Part shown: positions 62,562 through 64,000 of the stretch, one piece after another
Layout: each line of letters starts with the position of its first letter
Numbering within the stretch: the stretch's first letter is position 1
NCBI RefSeq assembly: GCF_033439725.1
Contig: NW_026944383.1
Location: 2,790,001 to 2,854,000 of the forward strand
From: Neurospora tetraspora
Taxonomy: Eukaryota > Ascomycota > Sordariomycetes > Sordariales > Sordariaceae
Length of the DNA: 64,000 nt
Reading direction: 5' to 3'
Notes under the pieces: generated by a model
Told to the model about the DNA's origin: nothing
The model's input: only the letters and a program-made list of their open reading frames with translations
The model's database searches: none
Translations under genes and position numbers: made by a program

Positions 62562-63397
62562 TCTTCCCTTTTCTCATTCCTCGTTTCCGTTTTTGGGGTA
62601 TGTTGGTTCTGGTTATTATTTGGTTGGGAAAGTTGGAGAGAAAGAGAAAGAGAAATGGGACTGACAAACAAACAAGTAGCATCAACTCGGTAAACTGGTT
62701 AGTCGATAAAAGAGAGATCAGCACCGGCGCAACCATCACCATCATCGGGGCTGAATACCGCCATGTACAGGGGCAACGACGCGGTGGCGGCGGTGGGCCG
62801 TTTAGGATGTGCGTAACGCAGGAAGGGAATGGTGAGGGGATCATTGAGATAATCTCTCTGGAAGAGCTAGAGACTTGTTTCGAGGATGTCAAGCCACCAC
62901 CATCAGTACATGACCACTCTCACTATCATGTCCCACCACCCACGGAGCTCCAAATACTAGGCGACAGCAACCACATCTCGAGGCAGTTACGAGGCGCTGC
63001 CACCATATTCGGGGAAACCAACAGCCGAATTATGGACGACGACGGCGATGACGATAACCTCAGCCAAGTCTCCTTCGCGAGCTCAACCAAGGGAAAAGTG
63101 GCGATAGATCTGGTAGCGCGGAGTCTATCGATCTTCAACTTCAACGCTGCCATGTTGGACTTGGCTGCGCTGTCTAATCAGAGCATGGGTGGCTTTATCA
63201 GGGACATTGATGAACAACCAGAGGCGTCGGATGATAGCGATGAAGAGGACGGGGACGAGGAAGAGGAGAGGGTATGGAGTGATTGTGAATCTCATTGCTC
63301 TAGAAGGCAGTCGGCGATGGATGACGAGGGTGAGGATGAGAGGAGTCGAGCAGAAGATAGTGCGAGTAGGAGTGGTGCTGATGTACGAAGCCTATGA
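62051..63397 (+). CDS. Protein of unknown function with an in-frame, possibly retained intron
   Basis: The best model has two exons, 62051-62511 and 62680-63397, giving 392 residues; the frame is also open straight through the intron (448 residues). The ATG has the context CGCAAAATGTC. The N-terminus is Ser/Pro/Tyr-rich. A conserved-looking globular part follows (IIIIRQVGGPGDNHVQWVSK; KTYVSQVHGIVHTANWANDV; GDRLWLRSDQPIIKGRRSV; NSVNWLVDKREISTGATITI). The remainder has EGIIEIISLEELETCFEDVK, a short helix-rich stretch and an acidic end (DDSDEEDGDEEEE). I recognise no family. Intron 62512-62679 (GTACGT; CTGAC branch; AAGTAG) is 168 nt with no stop and contains 29 consecutive C. There is no signal peptide. 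Confidence 0.75.
62532..62560. repeat. Homopolymer of 29 C
   Basis: Lies inside the intron of the unknown gene. Read through, it encodes polyproline. The length is likely polymorphic or a sequencing weak point; any length change not divisible by three would shift the frame of an unspliced transcript. Confidence 0.9.
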
Positions 63398-63557
63398 AGC
63401 ACTACTGAAACCCTAAACTCAACGATAGACCTAGAATTGCTTCATCAAGCACGATAAAAGCGCTATCAAGCAATAAGCACTGAACACCAATGTGGTACCG
63501 ATGACATCAACGAGATTAAAGTGCCGCCATCTGTGCAAGCCGCAGTGAAAGCGGATC

Positions 63558-64000
63558 CTAATCCACCTCCAGATCAACCTCCTCAACCTCTTCATCGCTT
63601 TCCTCGTTATCTTCCTCCTTCTTCATCCCCCCATCTAAGCCCTTAATCAGCCCCTTGTTGACGGGACCAGCACCGCAGGTACCACCAACGTAACCGCCAC
63701 CACCACCACCACCACCACCACCACCTGTAGCCGGAGCAGCAACAGCAGGAGAAGGTGAAATAAACGGATCATCAATAGCAGAAGCCGTAACGGTACCAGT
63801 GAGCGGACTCTCGAACTGCGAAACCCCAACCACATTCGGGATCGCAATCGTGTCAAGAGGATGGATCGTGTCAAGAGGATGGATCGTGTCAAGAGGAAGA
63901 GTTGGAATCCTGTGGCCCATTCTCATCACCTGCTCGACCAAAATAGGAGGTTTTCCCTTGACAGGAACACCGCTTCCAGAGGCCGTGGCAGATCCAGCGC
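63558..64000 (-). CDS. C-terminal part of an unknown protein, cut by the window edge
   Basis: The frame enters at the right edge and stops at 63558, giving the last 146 or so codons. Visible sequence: AGSATASGSGVPVKGKPPIL, then RMGHRIPTL, then three repeats of LDTIHP-type units, then ...VVGVSQFESPLTGTVT..., a run of 11 Gly, and an acidic tail (EEDNEESDEEVEEVDLEVD). No domain is recognised in this part. The upstream exons lie outside the window, so the protein's function cannot be judged. The frame has good composition and is clearly longer than chance. It is convergent with the unknown plus-strand gene, the stops lying 160 bp apart. Confidence 0.6.
   Translation of the reverse strand, partial: AGSATASGSGVPVKGKPPILVEQVMRMGHRIPTLPLDTIHPLDTIHPLDTIAIPNVVGVSQFESPLTGTVTASAIDDPFISPSPAVAAPATGGGGGGGGGGGYVGGTCGAGPVNKGLIKGLDGGMKKEEDNEESDEEVEEVDLEVD
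63850..63897. repeat. 18-bp tandem repeat, nearly three units
   Basis: GTGTCAAGAGGATGGATC occurs at 63850 and 63868, with a partial third copy at 63886. In the minus-strand gene it encodes repeated LDTIHP. Confidence 0.9.

Overview
The window is nuclear DNA of a filamentous ascomycete, most likely Neurospora, Sordaria or a close relative. The evidence is short introns with GTRNGT donors and CTAAC-type branch points, intron-bearing nuclear tRNA genes, a CFEM/GPI cell-wall protein, a transcription factor combining C2H2 fingers with a Zn2Cys6 cluster, and a very uneven layout in which compact genes alternate with gene-free stretches of 4 to 10 kb. The genus is inferred from family resemblance and gene structure; no database was searched. 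I see 15 protein genes (two cut by the window edges), three tRNA genes, two or three small inverted-repeat elements and many microsatellites. No retroelement was noticed.

Layout. 1-5150: the 5' end of a secreted-protein gene (minus), then a large EGF-domain single-pass membrane protein (minus). 5151-14702: about 9.5 kb without a convincing gene, upstream of a Rap/RSR1-type small GTPase (krev-1) built of eight mostly tiny exons. 17096-20738: a PQ-loop membrane protein and the ribosome-biogenesis factor Cms1, divergently transcribed. 21393-23938: an 825-residue CFEM protein dominated by Gly/Asn repeats. 23939-31248: 7.3 kb without a gene. 31249-37171: a probably N-myristoylated 1130-residue Ser/Pro-rich protein, tRNA-Ile(AAU) with an intron, a 446-bp MITE, and a small cupin. 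37641-41739: the C2H2 plus Zn2Cys6 regulator (minus). 44546-44921: a 68-residue CxxC protein (minus) encoded by two exons each too short for ordinary ORF calling. 49630-49700: tRNA-Gly(GCC), minus. 50564-53282: a phosphoinositide-specific phospholipase C whose C2 domain is split by a 634-nt intron. 53996-54273: a long palindrome with TA at both ends. 57589-60521: tRNA-Glu(CUC) with an intron, a 2OG-Fe(II) oxygenase and AIM11. 62051-64000: an unknown protein with an in-frame retainable intron, and the 3' end of another gene.

There is no operon-like cluster or secondary-metabolite cluster. The genes are unlinked housekeeping and signalling functions (GTPase polarity signalling, inositol phosphate signalling, ribosome assembly, cell wall). 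Most genes had to be assembled from exons by matching donor and acceptor sites to reading phase; exon coordinates are given in each entry and every junction was checked for phase. The most unusual items are the retainable intron at 62512-62679 that would insert a polyproline-plus-hydrophobic segment, the micro-exon GTPase gene, the phospholipase C with its long intron, the hidden 68-residue CxxC protein, and the two small DNA-transposon-like elements.
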